24,589 nucleotides of DNA from HdN1 sp052035295 (lineage in GTDB: Bacteria > Pseudomonadota > Gammaproteobacteria > Pseudomonadales > Ketobacteraceae), in assembly GCA_052035295.1 (NCBI GenBank), contig JBPOHS010000167.1, positions 1 to 24,589 on the forward strand. The letters are read 5' to 3'. Of the stretch, positions 22,997 through 24,589 are shown one piece after another; positions within the stretch are counted from its first letter, which is position 1, and every line of letters begins with the position of its first letter. Position numbers and translations under genes: made by a program. A model generated the notes under the pieces. That model was not told the DNA's origin. It did no database searches and was given only the letters and a program-made list of their open reading frames with translations.

Positions 22997-24589
22997 TCAG
23001 GGCATGGCGTAGGGCAAGGCAGGGGTGGGTTCCAGGGCTGGCGCTTTTTCTGGCGCGCGGGCAACCACCTTGGCTAGCCCGATGCCTCTCGGGTCGGAGG
23101 CGGCGGAAAGGCTGTTGTCGCTCTTCCTCCACAGAACCGCCTGCATGTTCCCGTAGTGGCGGCGGGTGTCGGTGAGCGTGTGTCCCTTCGCCCGCAAGAT
23201 GGCTTGTGTAGAAGGGCTCAGGCTGCCGGGTTCGTACTGGATTTCGTCGGGCAGGTACTGATGATGAAAGCGCGGACGGTCAACCCAGCGTTCCACCGGA
23301 GCGCCTTGCAAGGCCGCCAGCGTTCCCAGGAACACCATCGAGATGATGCGGCTGCCTCCCGGTGTGCCCAGCACGCCGACATAGTGCTCCCCCGCCCGTT
23401 CGAAGCGGATGAACGTCGGCGTCATGCTCGATAGTGGACGCTTGCCCGGTGCTATGGCATTGGCTTCGGAACCGACCAGACCATAGGCGTTGGCTGCGCC
23501 GACCTTGGCCGAGAAATCATCCATTTCGTTGTTGAGCAGCACACCCGTTCCCGGCACGGTAAAGGCCGAGCCGAAGGGCAGGTTGATCGACAAGGTGGCT
23601 GCAACGCTGTTGCCGTCGGCATCCATGATCGAAAAATGGGTTGTGTGGGTGCCCGAAGAAACCTCCAGCATGCGCCCGAGCGCGCCACTGCGGGTTGCCT
23701 TCGACAGGCTGATGCTTTGGGCCTGTTGGTCGGCGTGTGGTTTGCCCAGCAGTGTTGACAGGGGAATCCCGGTGAAATCGGGATCACCGAGAAATTCGGC
23801 CCGGTCACGATAGGCGCGGCGCATGACTTCACTGAGCAGGTGTACCTGATCGGGCCCGTCCAGCGTTCCCCAGCGGAACTGCGCCAGCATGTTGAACATC
23901 TCGGCAAGAGCAACGCCCCCCGAAGAGGGCGGTGGCGCCGTGATCAGGGTCGCATTCACGGGCGCCAGGCCCTGCGCCGCCTGCATGGAGACATCAACGC
24001 GCAGCGGATCGCGCTCGATGACTTCGTATTGCTGCAGGTCGGCCAGCGTCCACTGCCCGCCAGCGTTATTGACGCCGTCTACTAACGCGGTTGCTGTGGG
24101 GCCAGCATAGAAACCTTCATGGCCGAGGCGGGCAAGTTGGCGCAACGTGTTGGCCAGCTCTGGCTGGCGGATCAGCGTGCCTTCACGGATTTCCCGGCCA
24201 CCATTGAGAAAAATGCGTTGACTGTCCGGATAACGCTGCAGCACATCGGCGCGAATCTTGAGCATGTCGAGGTAGATGCGATGGGCCGGAAAACCTTCCT
24301 GCGCCAGGGTGATGGCGGGGGCGAGGGTGGTGCCGAGAGGCAGGCGGCCATAGAGGCGGGCAAGGTGGGCAAAGGCGGCGGCCTGCCCCGGAATGCCGGC
24401 GGCGCGTGGGCCGTTGATGGAGGCTTCCGGCTGCACCTGGCCACTGGCGTCCAGATACATGTCGCGATGAGCCGACAGAGGGGCCTTTTCGCGCGCGTCG
24501 ATGAAAATGTCACGCTGGCGGGTGGAATCGTGCAGCAGCCAGAACCCACCACCGCCCATGCCGGCGCTATACGGTTCGACGACTGCCAG
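22997..24589 (-). CDS. ggt: Gamma-glutamyltransferase (5' end outside the window)
   Basis: A 530-residue C-terminal part of a gamma-glutamyltranspeptidase, open to the window edge. The enzyme cleaves the gamma-glutamyl bond of glutathione and related compounds in the periplasm, after self-cleavage of the precursor. The reading frame continues upstream of the first internal ATG (24559) as VVEPYSAGMGGGGF, the conserved family start region, so that ATG is not the true start; the signal peptide is beyond the edge. TTHFS holds the catalytic threonine (codon 23642-23644, visible residue 316), and DGNSVAATLSINLPFG, LLNNEMDDFS and the PGGSRI oxyanion-hole motif follow. The small subunit would be about 215 residues, slightly longer than usual because of a proline- and alanine-rich tail. 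Convergent with the small exported protein gene. Confidence 0.95.
   Translation of the reverse strand: MAVVEPYSAGMGGGGFWLLHDSTRQRDIFIDAREKAPLSAHRDMYLDASGQVQPEASINGPRAAGIPGQAAAFAHLARLYGRLPLGTTLAPAITLAQEGFPAHRIYLDMLKIRADVLQRYPDSQRIFLNGGREIREGTLIRQPELANTLRQLARLGHEGFYAGPTATALVDGVNNAGGQWTLADLQQYEVIERDPLRVDVSMQAAQGLAPVNATLITAPPPSSGGVALAEMFNMLAQFRWGTLDGPDQVHLLSEVMRRAYRDRAEFLGDPDFTGIPLSTLLGKPHADQQAQSISLSKATRSGALGRMLEVSSGTHTTHFSIMDADGNSVAATLSINLPFGSAFTVPGTGVLLNNEMDDFSAKVGAANAYGLVGSEANAIAPGKRPLSSMTPTFIRFERAGEHYVGVLGTPGGSRIISMVFLGTLAALQGAPVERWVDRPRFHHQYLPDEIQYEPGSLSPSTQAILRAKGHTLTDTRRHYGNMQAVLWRKSDNSLSAASDPRGIGLAKVVARAPEKAPALEPTPALPYAMP

Overview
This 24.6 kb window looks like chromosomal core DNA of a moderately GC-rich gammaproteobacterium outside the Enterobacterales. 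The evidence is gene order. yicC, rph, an exonuclease III/Crc-type gene, pyrE, slmA, argB, a membrane-anchored algC, coaBC, radC, rpmB, rpmG and mutM combine the E. coli order (rph-pyrE-slmA-dut-coaBC-radC-rpmB-rpmG-mutM) with the Pseudomonas order (coaBC-dut-algC-argB ... pyrE-crc-rph-yicC). I cannot name the genus; a Chromatiales-like or other early-branching gammaproteobacterium is my guess.

Layout. 33-1940 (minus): yicC followed by an accessory RhuM-Fic fusion gene. 2136-2852 (plus): rph, convergent with an exonuclease III gene (2879-3667, minus) that is divergent from pyrE (3755-4408, plus). 4543-5247 (plus): a secreted DUF4124/coiled-coil protein, convergent with a four-gene minus-strand group read coaBC -> algC -> argB -> slmA (10951 down to 5263). 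11096-11770 (plus): radC. 11919-19485 (plus): a type IV pilus minor-pilin/tip-adhesin operon fimT/U-pilV-pilW-pilX-pilY1-pilE. 19667-20070 (plus): rpmB-rpmG with a good promoter and an intrinsic terminator. 20291-21568: an EAL-HDOD signalling protein. 21665-22477: mutM. 22531-22860: a small exported protein of a family without known function. 22997-24589 (minus): gamma-glutamyltransferase, cut by the window edge.

How the genes work together. Most are housekeeping: RNA and nucleotide metabolism (rph, yicC, pyrE), DNA repair (exonuclease III, mutM; radC by old naming), CoA and arginine synthesis, sugar-phosphate supply for polysaccharides (algC), division-site control (slmA) and ribosomal proteins. 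The accessory content is the pilus cluster, which would prime pilus assembly and carry the PilY1 tip adhesin, and the RhuM-Fic gene. No dut gene lies beside coaBC, although that is its usual place.

Most worth a second look: (1) a perfect 29-bp palindrome (14-bp arms) inside the RhuM-coding part of the RhuM-Fic gene; (2) an insertion of about 415 residues in PilY1, splitting the end of its von Willebrand A domain and containing degenerate repeats; (3) an exonuclease III with intact catalytic residues at the locus where Pseudomonas has the catalytically dead regulator Crc. I saw no rRNA, tRNA, CRISPR array, insertion sequence or prophage. No intergenic stretch exceeds 300 bases; the longest are 20071-20290 and 1941-2135.
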